Shown here: positions 11,971 through 22,684 of the stretch, one piece after another
Layout of the letters: each line of letters begins with the position of its first letter
How positions within the stretch are numbered: the stretch's first letter is position 1
Assembly: GCF_000004195.4 (NCBI RefSeq)
Contig: NC_030678.2
Location: 135,223,047-135,287,046, forward strand
Direction: 5' to 3'
Length of the DNA stretch: 64,000 nt
Source: Xenopus tropicalis
Taxonomy: Eukaryota > Chordata > Amphibia > Anura > Pipidae
The notes under the pieces: model-generated
Told to the model about the DNA's origin: nothing
Database searches by the model: none
The model's input: only the letters and a program-made list of their open reading frames with translations
Position numbers and translations under genes: made by a program

Positions 11971-12156
11971 TCACCCCAGGGGCTCACTACTATTACATTG
12001 CCCCTTCTGTATTCTCTCTGCTACTGCTTGTACCTTCACTTCTGCAGATCTGTTATTGCCACACAGCACTTCCTCTGATACAGAAAGCTGAACATTAACT
12101 ACATCCAGCCTCAGCGGAGACTTGCTATTGTCAAATCCAAATCTGTGATCTTGCAT
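11971..12156 (-). CDS. Unrecognised 61-codon ORF, minus strand
   Basis: The frame opens with a true ATG just outside the palindromic MITE at 12169 and is free of recognised repeats. It starts MQDHRFGFDN and is hydrophilic, with no long hydrophobic segment. A possible splice donor (aag/gtacaag on the minus strand) occurs about 45 codons before its stop. On the + strand the same interval has a pyrimidine-rich acceptor-like tract ending ttctgcag near 12048, but no long open frame follows it. Probably chance. Confidence 0.12.
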   Translation of the reverse strand: MQDHRFGFDNSKSPLRLDVVNVQLSVSEEVLCGNNRSAEVKVQAVAERIQKGQCNSSEPLG

Positions 12157-12168
12157 TTAAATACACTA

Positions 12169-12349
12169 GGGGGGATATTTATCATGCTGTGTAAAAAGTG
12201 GAGTATGAGTGATGTTGCTCATAGCAGCCAATCAGATGCTTTGCTTTGGTTTTCTAACTGTTGAAATCTAATTGCTGATTGGTTGCCCTGGGCAACATCA
12301 CCGCTTATGCATCACTCCACTTTTTACACAGAATGATAAATACACCCCC
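12169..12349. mobile_element. Palindromic MITE with TA flanks
   Basis: The left end gggggatatttatcat then gctgtgtaaaaagtggagt is the inverse of the right end actccactttttacacag, atgataaatacaccccc. A second internal pairing joins gtgatgttgctcatagcag and gggcaacatcac. The element is bordered by TA on both sides. The 'ggggnnnatttatca' terminus is shared with 16814, 26420 and 43469, so these may be related groups. Confidence 0.7.
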
Positions 12350-13324
12350 TAGGTTTCCGTAAAATAATGTCAAAATGATAGACGATAACATAACATATTT
12401 GTCGCAATATATAAATAGCATCTAGAAGAATAATGACTGTTCAAACATGGCTCCTCTATATATACCATTATCAGTCAGTTTGCTGTAGTCTATATGGAGC
12501 TTTGACTAATGCATTGTTTCTTGTACTGAGTACTGTGCTTCTGCCAGGCTCATACAGAACACCAACTGCTCTTCTTCAGCCGTGCCACTCTGCCAACCAA
12601 TACATTGGCTTCCTAAACCATTCAGAATAAAATGTACCTTACTGACCATGATGTTCATAGCAGCTCACAACTCTGCCCCACTCCTAAAGTATATTCCTAC
12701 TCCTACACTATAACCTGCTGCCACCTGCTATGTGCTATACTCACATCTTTCATGTTTTTTGATGTTACCCATTTTCACTTCATTGGTCTCGTACATCCTT
12801 CACCTTTAAAGATGCTTTTTGCACTGCATGTTGCTACAAGGCAGGATCAGGTATTTAGGGGTAAGTAGGTTCAGGGTAGGCAGCAATCAAGATAGTCAGG
12901 AAACAGCCAAAGAGTTTATTAACAGATAATAATAATAATGATAATAATGGACAAAGGAACTCTCAAGCCAGAGACCTACAATCAAGCATTAAACCCAGAG
13001 CCTAATGGGGTTTCTGTCTTGAATTTGGCACAATACAGTGACATCACTGGGTTGTGCCGATCTTAGTAATTAGCACCACCTTACATATTATATTGATGGG
13101 AATACAATATGTACATGATTTACAAGTGGGTGCAAAAATGTGCTCCTATATTGAAGCATCAATGTACTCAACAATGCTTGAATTCTGTCAAAGTTATACC
13201 ATTTGAGTAAAAAATGTGGCAAAATGCACTTAAAGGGGCCCAGTCGCCATAATAAATAGCTCCATATCCTTTTCTATCATGTTAGTTGAGCAAAATAATC
13301 TTTACCTAAACTATATAAATTACT

Positions 13325-13445
13325 TAAGCAGGCCATACATGCACCGATCGACTTGTCAGTCGGCCAGGTTAAAAGATTTTGATCGGGCTCCATTGAAGTC
13401 CCCAAGCAAAATCGATTCAGCCCTGAATGTCAGTGGAGGGTGGGA
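13325..13445 (+). repeat. Fragment of the 'ggccatacat' repeat family
   Basis: The start aggccatacatgcaccgatc, followed by cagtcggcc and gatcgggctccattgaagtc, resembles the family at 4384 and 35245. The right edge is unclear. Confidence 0.4.
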
Positions 13446-14113
13446 ACCTTTAAAAAAGAGGACCATAACCAAAAAGCTTACAATCTAATATAGTTTTTTA
13501 GAATACATTTTTTTTATTAAAAACACCTTAAAAAAGCATAATGACCCTTAAAGCTCTTAAAGCAGATGCTGGAAGAGAGATAAAACAGCTGGAGGGCCTC
13601 TAAGTAACAATCACTGGGTTTTGGCTAAAGAAGTCTTTACATCCCAAAGTACAAAAAGCTTGAATTTCAATAATATCTGAACACTGGACGCTGCACACTG
13701 ACCTCACTGACCCACGAGCAGTACATTGAAACATATGTTTAATACGAGGTATTTATGTTATGAATTCCTTCATTCTCTACATTATGACTGGATTGGTAGA
13801 GGAGACAACTGCAGGGAGCCAAGTTTAGCTTAGTATTCTGGCAGCTGGCCCCACCATTCTTCTGCCAAGTATTACACGGATTCCCAATTAGTAAGGAAAC
13901 TTTAGCTCTAAGCTTAAGCAGGATTGGTAGAGAAACCTAGCGTATTTATACTGTCCGTTTATGGCATCATTACCTGGTGCAGAACTTTTTGCTTTATATA
14001 TTGTGTTCCAGTAAGTGTGTGTGCTGGGTGTGTATTGAAGCACTTCTAGGAAATTCACTTAGGCTTGTTTATTAGACACAGTTTCCTTTTCTTCCTTGAC
14101 CTGTGTGTGTCAG

Positions 14114-14319
14114 TGTGCACTTATCTCATGGAGAGGAAGAAAGGGCAGATACATGTCAATTTGGTGGCAGATTCTACACACTCAGCAAGTGATGATAAGG
14201 AACATTTCAATGAGTTGCTGCTATGCTATGGTTTTGAATTTGAAGAGTGTAAGGAATTTCAGCCCACCAGTGATCAGATGGAGTTCTATGAGGGGATGGG
14301 TGGTAACTTCCAGCCCTGA
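14114..14319 (+). CDS. Possible coding exon, unrecognised
   Basis: A pyrimidine-rich tract (about 14080-14113) ends in gtgtgtcag, after which a frame stays open to a TGA at 14317-14319. From its first ATG (14128) it encodes about 63 residues, beginning MERKKGQIHV, acidic and with well-mixed composition (DDKEHFNELL is a sample). Either it ends at that stop, with an AATAAA at 14456-14461 serving as polyadenylation signal, or it splices at a weaker g/gtaact donor near 14303. Its phase does not join directly to the exon at 19616. No family is recognised. Confidence 0.25.
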
Positions 14320-14641
14320 ACACATGCAAAAACCATAAAACAATCATCAGGCATAACTTTACTACTAAAACCTATATTCTCTTTGCAACATTTTTCTTCA
14401 CTCATTGGGGTTTGTTTGCATACAGAGGAAAGTGCTAAAAAGATCAGCATAATTTAATAAAGTTTCCTTTATCTGAAACACAGAAGGTCCCCAAGAATAT
14501 TGAGCATCATTGGGACTGAATCACAGAGTTTTGGACTTGCTTCTAAGTGCCAGCTATGCTAGAACACTGACAAAAAACTTGCCCTTGTTTGTAAACGGCA
14601 CACAAGCGGCATCAACAAAATCATGGGATTAGGTGCACAGG

Positions 14642-14900
14642 CAGGCCCAGATTTGTGGTGAGGCCACAAAGGCCTGGGCCTAGGGCGACAGAAATGAAGG
14701 GGCAGCATGCTGCCAAGCCACACCAGAATAATTTGCCCCCATGCAGAGTAATGGGGAGAGAAAGCGCCGAAACTTTAGCGCATCCTTTCCCCACGGCTCT
14801 GAATGAATGAAGGGGGGGGGGTATTGTGGTGCACATGCGTGAAGCTTGGGTGCCGGGGTGGGAGGCAAAAGGGGGCAGCTGTTTCACACCCAAATGCACA
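14642..14900 (+). mobile_element. hAT MITE family G, copy 1 (old)
   Basis: It begins caggcccagatttgtgg, then gccacaaaggcc and a ctagggcg motif, as in the copies at 14952, 25757 and 60718. A possible TSD is tgcacagg on the left and tgcacatg near 14895-14902, seven of eight matching, though the right terminus itself is not well preserved. A run of ten G residues lies near 14812-14821. Confidence 0.6.
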
Positions 14901-14951
14901 TGTTTTTTGGGGAAAAAATGTGATATGCAAAGGGAATCCTTTATTTAGCAC

Positions 14952-15172
14952 CTGGACCGGATTTGTGGCGAGGCCACAAAGGCCCGGACCTAGGGTGGCA
15001 AAAATTTATGGGCCCCGCCGCAACAAAATTTTGAAATGTACCTCAAATATGGTGCAATGGGGACTTCTCCCCACTGCTCCATATGGAAGTTTAAAAAATG
15101 CCCAAATTCGCATGCGCACTCGCGGCAGGGGGAGGCCTAGGGGCGCCCAGATATGAAATACGGTGCTGCCTG
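14952..15172 (+). mobile_element. hAT MITE family G, copy 2
   Basis: The left end is ctggaccggatttgtgg and the right end ggtgctgcctg. The octamers next to them are tttagcac (14944-14951) and tttagtac (15173-15180), a TSD with one mismatch. The centre contains gcatgcgcactcgcgg, still rich in CpG. It lies about 50 bp from copy 1 in the same orientation but is an independent insertion because its own TSD is present. Confidence 0.75.
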
Positions 15173-15184
15173 TTTAGTACAGAC

Positions 15185-16245
15185 ATCATGTGCAGGAGTG
15201 GCAGTAATAGATACAACAGGCACAAGTGCAATATGTAAGTAAATTTATGTATGCAAATTTACGCACTCAGTAGCAAATTGGCCCATTTTGTCTCTTGTTT
15301 TTGTAAGTTTCACTAACAAGATCTAAAACTGTTATAAATAAACATTAACATTGTAATACAGTAGCTCTTTTAATTCCATCAATATTTCAAGGAAGGCAAA
15401 TAAGGTGACATATAGCTGCCCTAGCTTGCCTCAGAGTGGGGAAAAAGTCTTCAAAAGTCTTCACAAAAGTGCATAAAATTACACTTATCTGCCAGTTAAA
15501 TACCCACATGTTAATTTACTAGTGGAGGAGAGTGCACTTGCGTCTGTACCACTGGGAAAGGCAAGCTGTACTGTGTGTCTGCAGATGGTACAGGGCACCC
15601 CAGCTTCTGGCAGTCACCCCTGTATGAAGCCCCTGTTATTGACTGTAGAAGTGCAAAACGTCCGAGTAGCAAGTGCAGGAAAACATGGTGCTCTGCTTCC
15701 ATTTTATGCAATTGTTTAAAAACCTCTACATTGGTAGGTTTCTCTGTTACCTCTGTAAGGACAAGCCTTCTTTATTGCTTCACATATTGTGCAAAGTTTG
15801 GGGGTCACAAACACAGATAAATAGTTTTTAACAAAAAACAGACTGAATGCAAAACTGTACAGCAGGAAACTTAAACAGAATGACTCTTGCAACCATGTTT
15901 TTGTCTAAAATTTTGGGCTTAGAGGGGATGCCTGAGGGACATAACTAGGGATACCTGGCCAACTCACCCAATGCCACCCAGTAATCAATGTAAATATGGG
16001 GGCAGGTTGGGATCTGGGAATAATTGAGGGATGCATGCGGTAGTGGGGACTTGGGTTCTTACCGGGTGCTCTCTATCTTAGTTACACACAGGAGAGTTTA
16101 GTGCAGCCTGTGCCTTTCATCGTGCAGTGCAGGGGCAATGCAGCCATAGGACAGGTAGTTAGTACAAGGCCCAACAGCGTTGTGTTCCCACTGGTAGAGG
16201 GGAAGGCCTATATGCTGTATTAATTGTAATTAAACAGTTTTTAAG
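15185..16245. other. Anonymous sequence with minor repeat traces
   Basis: A segment near 15535-15580 (gtctgtaccactgggaaag) resembles text near 61562 (gtctgtagcactgggagaag), suggesting a shared old repeat. The overlapping open frames at 15511-15820 follow that repeat and are not believed. Confidence 0.35.
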
Positions 16246-16246
16246 C

Positions 16247-16325
16247 AAGGCAGGGTGCATAGTGCGAAAAACATACAGGTTTGCACTTGTTTTTTGCACT
16301 TTGCACCCTGCCCTGTGCTCTGTAA
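16247..16325. repeat. Short foldback repeat (gcagggtgca / tgcaccctgc)
   Basis: The left arm aaggcagggtgcatagtgc pairs with gcactttgcaccctgccct. Related hairpins occur at 48620-48690 (gtgcagggcagg / ccctgcac) and 56345-56415 (aaatgcagcatacaaagtgc / gcactttgcatgctgcatt). Confidence 0.55.
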
Positions 16326-16813
16326 ACAAGCCCTAAAAAACATCTAAATTAGAACATGTAGGGCCAAGAACTAAAAGCCCAACAGACCTATGATGTTCTA
16401 CAACATCTAGCAACAGTTCACTAGAGTAAAATTGCACACACATATTTTTAAGGTAATGTGTACCAGAGAGTAAACAGAACAAATTCTATTTCACCCTTTC
16501 AGTAGTTTGCCCCAAAGGCTACTGAAACCCTCTTTACCTATTGACTGCATTGTAAAAAGCATGTATATTTGATTGATCAGATCTGTTCCCACTTGTTCCC
16601 ATATCTGGCCCCCTTCAATTAATTTTTTTCCAATATACTGTAGTCATGAATCGCTTTACAAACCTTATTACAGTCAAAGTCAAACATATAATTACTATTG
16701 TTATACTTTATTTTGATAAAGTATACAGTATTTATACAGAGATTATACATAATTCACATAAGTCTCTGACCCAGTGGAGCTCATAATCTAAGGGCAACAT
16801 TCTCACACACTAT

Positions 16814-17913
16814 GGGGCAGATTCATCAAAGTAGGAATTTGAATCCCGAAATGGGTAAAATTCGGATTAGATATGATAATTTCTGATGATCGGAAAAGTC
16901 ACAAAAATGCTTACGAAAAAAATCACAGTAGTCATGATAATATCGTAATGGTGATCTGAAAGTCACAAAATTTTCGTATCTGAACGATCGTAAACAGCAG
17001 GAAAACCTTTCTGACTTTGATCCTTCTGTGCATGATTTTGGAAGCCTCCCACAGGGCTCAATGGCACTCTGCAGCTCCAACCCGGCCCAAGGAAAGTCTC
17101 CCATAGGGCTCAATGGCACTCTGCAGCTCCAACCTGGCCCAAGGAAAGTCTCCCATAGGGCTCAATGGCACTCTGCAGCTCCAACCTGGCCCAAGGAAAG
17201 TCTCCCATAGGGCTCAATGGCACTCTGCAGCTCCAACCTGGCCCAAGGAAAGTCTCCCATAGGGCTCAATGGCACTCTGCAGCTCCAACCCGGCCCAAGG
17301 AAAGTCTCCCATAGGGCTCAATGGCACTCTGCAGCTCCAACCCGGCCCAAGGAAAGTCTCCCATAGGGCTCAATGGCACTCTGCAGCTCCAACCTGGCCC
17401 AAGGAAAGTCTCCCATAGGGCTCAATGGCACTCTGCAGCTCCAACCTGGCCCAAGGAAAGTCTCCCATAGGGCTCAATGGCACTCTGCAGCTCCAACCTG
17501 GCCCAAGGAAAGTCTCCCATAGGGCTCAATGGCACTCTGCAGCTCCAACCTGGCCCAAGGAAAGTCTCCCATAGGGCTCAATGGCACTCTGCAGCTCCAA
17601 CCCGGCCCAAGGAAAGTCTCCCATAGGACTCAATGGCACTCTGCAGCTCCAACCCGGCCCAAGGAAAGTCTCCCATAGGGCTCAATGGCACTCTGCAGCT
17701 CCAACCTGGCCCAAGGAAAGTTACGATACCGAAGCTTGAATGAATGTGTAACTTTTGTACTTGTTGAAACAAATACGATTTTGTTGCACAAATTGCCGCA
17801 AAGTGCGAAAAAGTTGCGCAAATTAATGAAAAAGTCTCAAAAAATACACACAGTACGAAAAAATCTAAATTTTTTTGTATTCGGAAACAATTGTACTTTG
17901 ATAAATGTGCCCC
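16814..17913 (+). mobile_element. Xmix-like MITE, copy B, with expanded minisatellite
   Basis: The terminal inverted repeats are ggggcagattcatcaaagta and tactttgataaatgtgcccc. Inside the left end are gtatctgaacgatcgtaaac and cctttctgactttgat; inside the right end are gataccgaagcttgaatg and tacgattttgttgcacaaat. Between them sits a 13-unit 52-bp array. The same organisation occurs at 43469-44429. The family resemblance to the Xenopus Xmix MITEs, known for carrying tandem repeats, is from memory. Confidence 0.8.
17046..17721 (+). repeat. 52-bp minisatellite, 13 units
   Basis: The phrase ctcaatggcactctgcagct recurs every 52 bp from 17057 to 17681, giving 13 units over 676 bp. The unit continues ccaacctggcccaaggaaag then tctcccatagggct. 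Variation is almost confined to two positions: acctgg versus acccgg, and agggctc versus aggactc. Both are C/T or G/A changes, and the first creates or removes a CpG. The open frames on both strands are by-products of the array. Confidence 0.95.
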
Positions 17914-18299
17914 TATAATTTATTTTATCAGGAGCCAATTAACCTGTGAGTTTGAAGTATTTTAAATATTTATCTGATTAGTCAAAACTACCCAAGGGCC
18001 CAGGTTATTGCATAGATTTAAAAGGTTTTTATAGTTTTTGACATCACACTTATCCACTGAGCATGTGAACTGAGTCTCATCATTGAGCCTTATGATTGGC
18101 TGCCTAATAAAAAAATATACTCTACAAGTAAATGGGGCCAGTGCCCCACAGTTAGGAAAAAAACAATTTCTTTGCTCCTGCACACACAATTATCACTGTG
18201 GTGTGGCCAACAATGTCTTGATCCCAAAAAACAAGGAGCACATCATCATCATACAGGACCAAAACATAACGCAGCTGTTTCTTGCAAGGATATTGTGAG
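17914..18299. other. Anonymous sequence
   Basis: No repeat termini, arrays or convincing open frames are seen between the Xmix-like element and the next hAT copy. Confidence 0.4.
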
Positions 18300-18555
18300 C
18301 AGGGCCGCCAGCAAGGGGGTAAAGGTAGTAATACTTTCAGGGGCCCTGTGACGAGCATGCATAAAAGATGTAAAAGTGTCATTTATTTGTTGTGAAGGGC
18401 CTTTTTTTTTATTTGGGGCTCTGCTCTACTACTACTTTTGGCAGGGCCCTCCCCCCAGTGGACCAGGTGGGTTGGGTTAACAATTGGGGACCCCTGGGTA
18501 AAAGGGTCCGACAAACATAGAAGTATGGGACCCTGTGATTTCGATGGCAGGTCTG
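18300..18555 (+). mobile_element. hAT MITE, 'cagggccgcc' family, copy 1
   Basis: It begins cagggccgccagcaagg and ends gtgatttcgatggcaggtctg, the same ends as the nested element at 32012-32447 (cagggccgccatcagg, then gatggcgaccctg). No TSD is preserved. Confidence 0.6.
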
Positions 18556-18559
18556 TCTG

Positions 18560-19615
18560 TCTGTGAGACACCATCTTATATAAAGAGAATGCAGGGAGAT
18601 TTAACTATAGTGCAACTATTCTTCCAGGGCTGTGCTGCCTTTAATTCAAGGGAGTGATGCCCCTCCCGCACCACAAACACTGGATTTTATACCACACATA
18701 TATATAATGTAGAACAATTTAGATAAAAACCATTTACTCCTCTGTCTAGCTATATAACAAGCTACACACACTGTACTATCTCATTAATAAACACTATCCA
18801 GATGCCAATGCCTTTGCTTTCAAATTAAAATCTCTATTTATACAAAACATATATGTAAGTAGGATGGAATCTTTTCTGGAGCTTTAAACCATACAGTCAT
18901 GTTTGGGCTACAGTTCTATACCAGCTGCAGTACACTGGAATAAACAACATCATCATTATAAAACATGTTTTGAAACCCCTTTCAGGCCTGGATACCATTT
19001 AAGAATGCTGTTGTCATTTGCAGCCCCCTCCCTACCAACATAACGAATGTTATAATAAAAAGCAACATTAAGTACATTAAACATGAAAATACTTTTAATC
19101 AGAAACACATTAAGATACAAGCTAGCTTTGTCAGGCCCGAACCTTCTGACGACAGAGTGAGCTTTCCCAGAGCTGATACATGAGCGCATTACACATATGA
19201 GGTAAGGTACCACTGTGCCATTTGTTTGCTGGTTTTAGTGTTCTGTGTGTTTAATAGTTCTTATATAAATAAACAAGTAATCTGTACCGCTTCCTAACAG
19301 TTTTCTGGAGACTGCACACTCATCTCTTATAAACATCCCATTAACCTGGCTTAGAACACAGCACAGACCGGTGATGGAAAGGCTGATACAATAACCTGCA
19401 CACTGACAAACCTAAATAAGGGTGACAGCTATAATAAATGTAACTACAGAATAATATCCTTATGATAAAGTTTGCCATATCTGTGGTGAAGTTGGTCCTG
19501 TCCCCCAGTCTAGGGCAGGTGTATGTTTGTATGTAGCTTGTGCTGCCTCAGGCCTTTATAGAGAGGAAGTCACCACTATTCTATTAGAAATCCAGATATT
19601 TTCCATTTGTTTTAG
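18560..19615. other. Anonymous sequence preceding a candidate exon
   Basis: AT-rich, with no paired termini. A minus-strand frame near 18956-19213 has CpG-containing text around 19135-19190 but no clean splice sites. Confidence 0.35.
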
Positions 19616-19832
19616 CCCTGACATGAATGATGAACCTTTCATCATAGATTACCAACAATATAGGTTGTGGGGGTACATGAAGTTAGCAAAGAAAGCACAT
19701 CTTAACATTCTAACCACTGGGGTCCATCAAAATACCCCCCTTTCCTTCCCTAATGATGATGGGCCCCCTCCTGATGAAGGTTCCTTCCTGCTTCCTGAAA
19801 GTTATAAATTTGAAGTGCATGAGTTGGAGTCT
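19616..19832 (+). CDS. Probable internal coding exon, protein unrecognised
   Basis: A good acceptor (ttttccatttgttttag) ends at 19615 and a consensus donor (tct/gtaagt) follows 19832. The 217 bp between them carry one leftover base and 72 uninterrupted codons. The peptide starts PDMNDEPFIIDY, has a basic middle (KLAKKAH) and an acidic, proline-rich later part (PNDDGPPPDEGSF), and ends FEVHELES. It ends on a codon boundary, matching the next acceptor at 20091. No membrane segment or known motif is seen. Upstream exons should supply two bases of the split first codon; the candidate at 14114 does not fit directly, so at least one exon is unseen or that candidate is unrelated. Confidence 0.5.
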
Positions 19833-20090
19833 GTAAGTAACATTTAGAATAAATATTCAGAAAAATGCGCTTTCTCTTCTGTGTTTTAGCTGGCCACACA
19901 TGGCTGAATATTAGAGACTATGCAATATGGGGCACAAGAATATGACCATGTTGCCCTGCTCTGATTCAATAGGTACCTCTAGATAAATATAAATATTGGT
20001 CTACCTAAAAAGAACAATGCCTGCTTAATTTTGTCTACTTTGCCCTTGTCTGACCTTTACTTTGCCTCTCCCTTTTGCTCCCTCTAACAG

Positions 20091-20144
20091 GTTAAGAACA
20101 GGATAGATAGGCCAAGAAAACAGAAAGGCAAGCCAGAAGGATAA
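20091..20144 (+). CDS. Probable terminal coding exon of the same gene
   Basis: This follows the strongest acceptor in the region, a run of nearly pure pyrimidine from 20052 ending ctctaacag. The first codon is complete, so it joins in frame to the exon ending at 19832 across a 258-bp intron. It encodes 17 residues, starting VKNRIDRPRKQKGK, then a TAA at 20142-20144. The result is a strongly basic C-terminal tail. I see no AATAAA within about 100 bp, so the 3' UTR end is not located. The gene is not recognised. Confidence 0.45.
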   Translation, partial: VKNRIDRPRKQKGKPEG

Positions 20145-22555
20145 TGGGCCATGAGACCCAGATAAATGCTATTCACACGTTTCTAATAACTTTGGAATTA
20201 GTCTCTGGCTTCTACTGATAATTACCTTCTCCACGTAGATCCTAGCATCTGCTTTGCATTTGGAGTTTTTATTAGACGAACAAAAGAGTATTTTATATGT
20301 AACCTGTAAATACTTTCCTTCGGTCCCATAGGCCTCTCTGCTTATACTAATCATCACCAGAGTGCCTATTGGTCCATACATGCCACATCTTCACGTAAAA
20401 GTGCATTTGTTGGAGACAGAGCCACCATTATCCCTGATTACAGCTCTGACTGAGCAGAAAGGGCTACCTTTATAAAACTGTTTATACTGGCACAATGTCA
20501 GTACTGTTGTCATTTCTCTTACTCTGATATCCATCACAGCTGAGAGAATGCTGTTTTTTCAACCCAAAAGCACATTCACATCATTTAAACAGCACAAGTG
20601 ACTCATAGGGCAGTGGTTGTAAAATTTAAACAAAAAGGGTATTTTCCACCCCAACATTTTTGGCTGAAGGCATGAGTTTTCCTTCTGCTAAGTACACCCA
20701 GTCACAAATAGCTTCACCTTACTGTATCTTGAATAACACCCACTTAATAGTACCCTTTTCTGTTTCCAGCCCAGCCCTGTTCAAATTGGTTTCCAGACAT
20801 GGTGCAGTTCATTTTCTTAAATGGTATAGAATTTACTCCCATTACTCAACCTTGATTGGGGAGTTACCAGTATATACATTCCAATAATAACAGTATAATA
20901 TCCATTAGCACATGGATAGTTTAGGGACAGAGAAGACACCTGTTCTGAGCCCCAGCATAGGAGAAGGGCATAGCTGTAATGATTATCAGAGTTTTGGAAT
21001 ATGCATCAGAAATGTGCAGTCTGCAGCCCTCCAGCTGTTGTTCAACTAAGCTACTATCCCACTGATAACGCTGATCTGGGGTCCCCTCTCCTCTGGCTCT
21101 GACCCTGTAGAGACATGGATGCTGGTGAAATCAAAGAGAAGAAAAATTGTGAAGAACTGCATCACAAATACCTGCATCACAAACACCAATCTGAATCAGA
21201 TCCCTCATTTGCAAATTAAACTTTGAGTAGAATCAAAAAAATTTGGTTTGGCCAAACGTATGTAAGCATTTATTGTACTGGTTTCATTAACATAAAATTA
21301 TACTTGTTGACTATACAAACAGATGTAGTTATTGCATAAACAGTTGTGGTTGTTCATTAAAACAGGACCCTTTCAGAATGAATCAGCTCTTCATTAAGCT
21401 GTGCTATTCCCACCACTCAAAGGACCAGCAGAGTCATTAACTTGATCTGAGGAAAGACGCAGGGAGGAGGAGGTAGCAGAAGCAATGATCAGATTTCAGG
21501 CACAAAAGCAAACAGATGTTTTACTTCCAAACAGGGCCTTTGACTTTTCTTCTCAACCGGATAAAGGGACAACCTCATTTGCCCTCTGTTCTCTGCTTGG
21601 TGCTGCCCAATGATGCTTTGAAGAATGCTGCAATTGATGTTTGTTAAAACAAGAGATTATTGAAGTTGCTGTTTGTACTAAACGCTCTTATTTAATGAAA
21701 TCACTGGAATGGGCTGCTTATGCCTAGACATGGGGGAGAATTCACAACTTTAGGACTCATTCACAATGTCCCACTTATTTCTGAAGGCAGCGAGTCCTGC
21801 AGGCAAGAAGCAGCAGGTCTCCAAGGGATCTAGAAGACAGACCTAACCAAGGTGGAGTGGATGAATAAGAGACAGGAACAGGTTGGAGCAGATAAAGATC
21901 TGGAAAGACTTGTACAGGATGGAACATGGAAGAACACAGAATAAGAGGCTAGAACAGGAGAACAAGAGTGATCAGATCACTGGCCCACAAGGCAGCCTGA
22001 TATGGACCAGTGTCTGGGTGGCCAAATGAATATTTTTTGTATTGCCAGCTGTAGCTAGACACTTTATTAATGCTATACTAATTATATTTTCTATATATTT
22101 ATGCCTCTGTTCTTGTACACTTCTGTAATTATGACCTGATGAGGCATAGTTCAGTTGAATACAGAAAGAAATGACAGTGCCTTGGGATTCAGCCACCCAC
22201 AGATTACACACAGTAATGTACCACCCAGGTTGGGCGTATGCCAGTATGCACTCACAGCATTCTATAAATGCACAGTGGGATACTAAAATGTTTTGTACAT
22301 TTAACATTGCATTTATAGAAGGTATGAACCCAAAGCACGTTATTTCCATTTTTAAAGTAACCACAATCTTTCCACCAGCTTGGCTTGGTTACACTAGAAA
22401 AGCAAATAAACACCTCCATATGGATGATTTTATTGAGACCAAACGTAGATAATATCTCATTGCACAAGTAATGGTTTAAGCAGCTGCTATAGATTATATT
22501 AAGTTATTTATAACCTTACCACTTTTTTGGAAGCACTTGTCTTGTTTTGTCATAG

Positions 22556-22684
22556 GTTATTAGTTTTAACAAAAGAAAACTGTTAGCAAGCAGGACAATG
22601 ACCCGACGGAGTCTGCTACTCGGAGATACTCCTGGGCAAGTCCAAGAAAGAGCTCCTCGAATACTACACTATTGGAGACATCCT
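22556..22684 (+). other. Possible exon, frame ambiguous
   Basis: A pyrimidine-rich tract ending ttgtcatag precedes a compact CpG-containing segment (gacccgacggagtctgc, ctactcggagatactcc) that stands out from its surroundings. Two forward frames are open through it: one reads through the acceptor and includes TMTRRSLLLGDTPGQ; the other opens from 22570 and includes DPTESATRRYSWASP. The donor cct/gtaatg is weak, and the reverse strand is also open. It may be a coding exon, a UTR exon or a fragment of an old element. Confidence 0.2.

Noticed and set aside
17028..17210. Open frames through the 52-bp array, here and at 43553-44368 on both strands
   Set aside because: They are array by-products present in both copies of the MITE, with repeat-periodic peptides.
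17046..17721. CRISPR-like array
   Set aside because: The repeats are contiguous, with no unique spacers, lie inside a eukaryotic MITE, and have no cas genes nearby.
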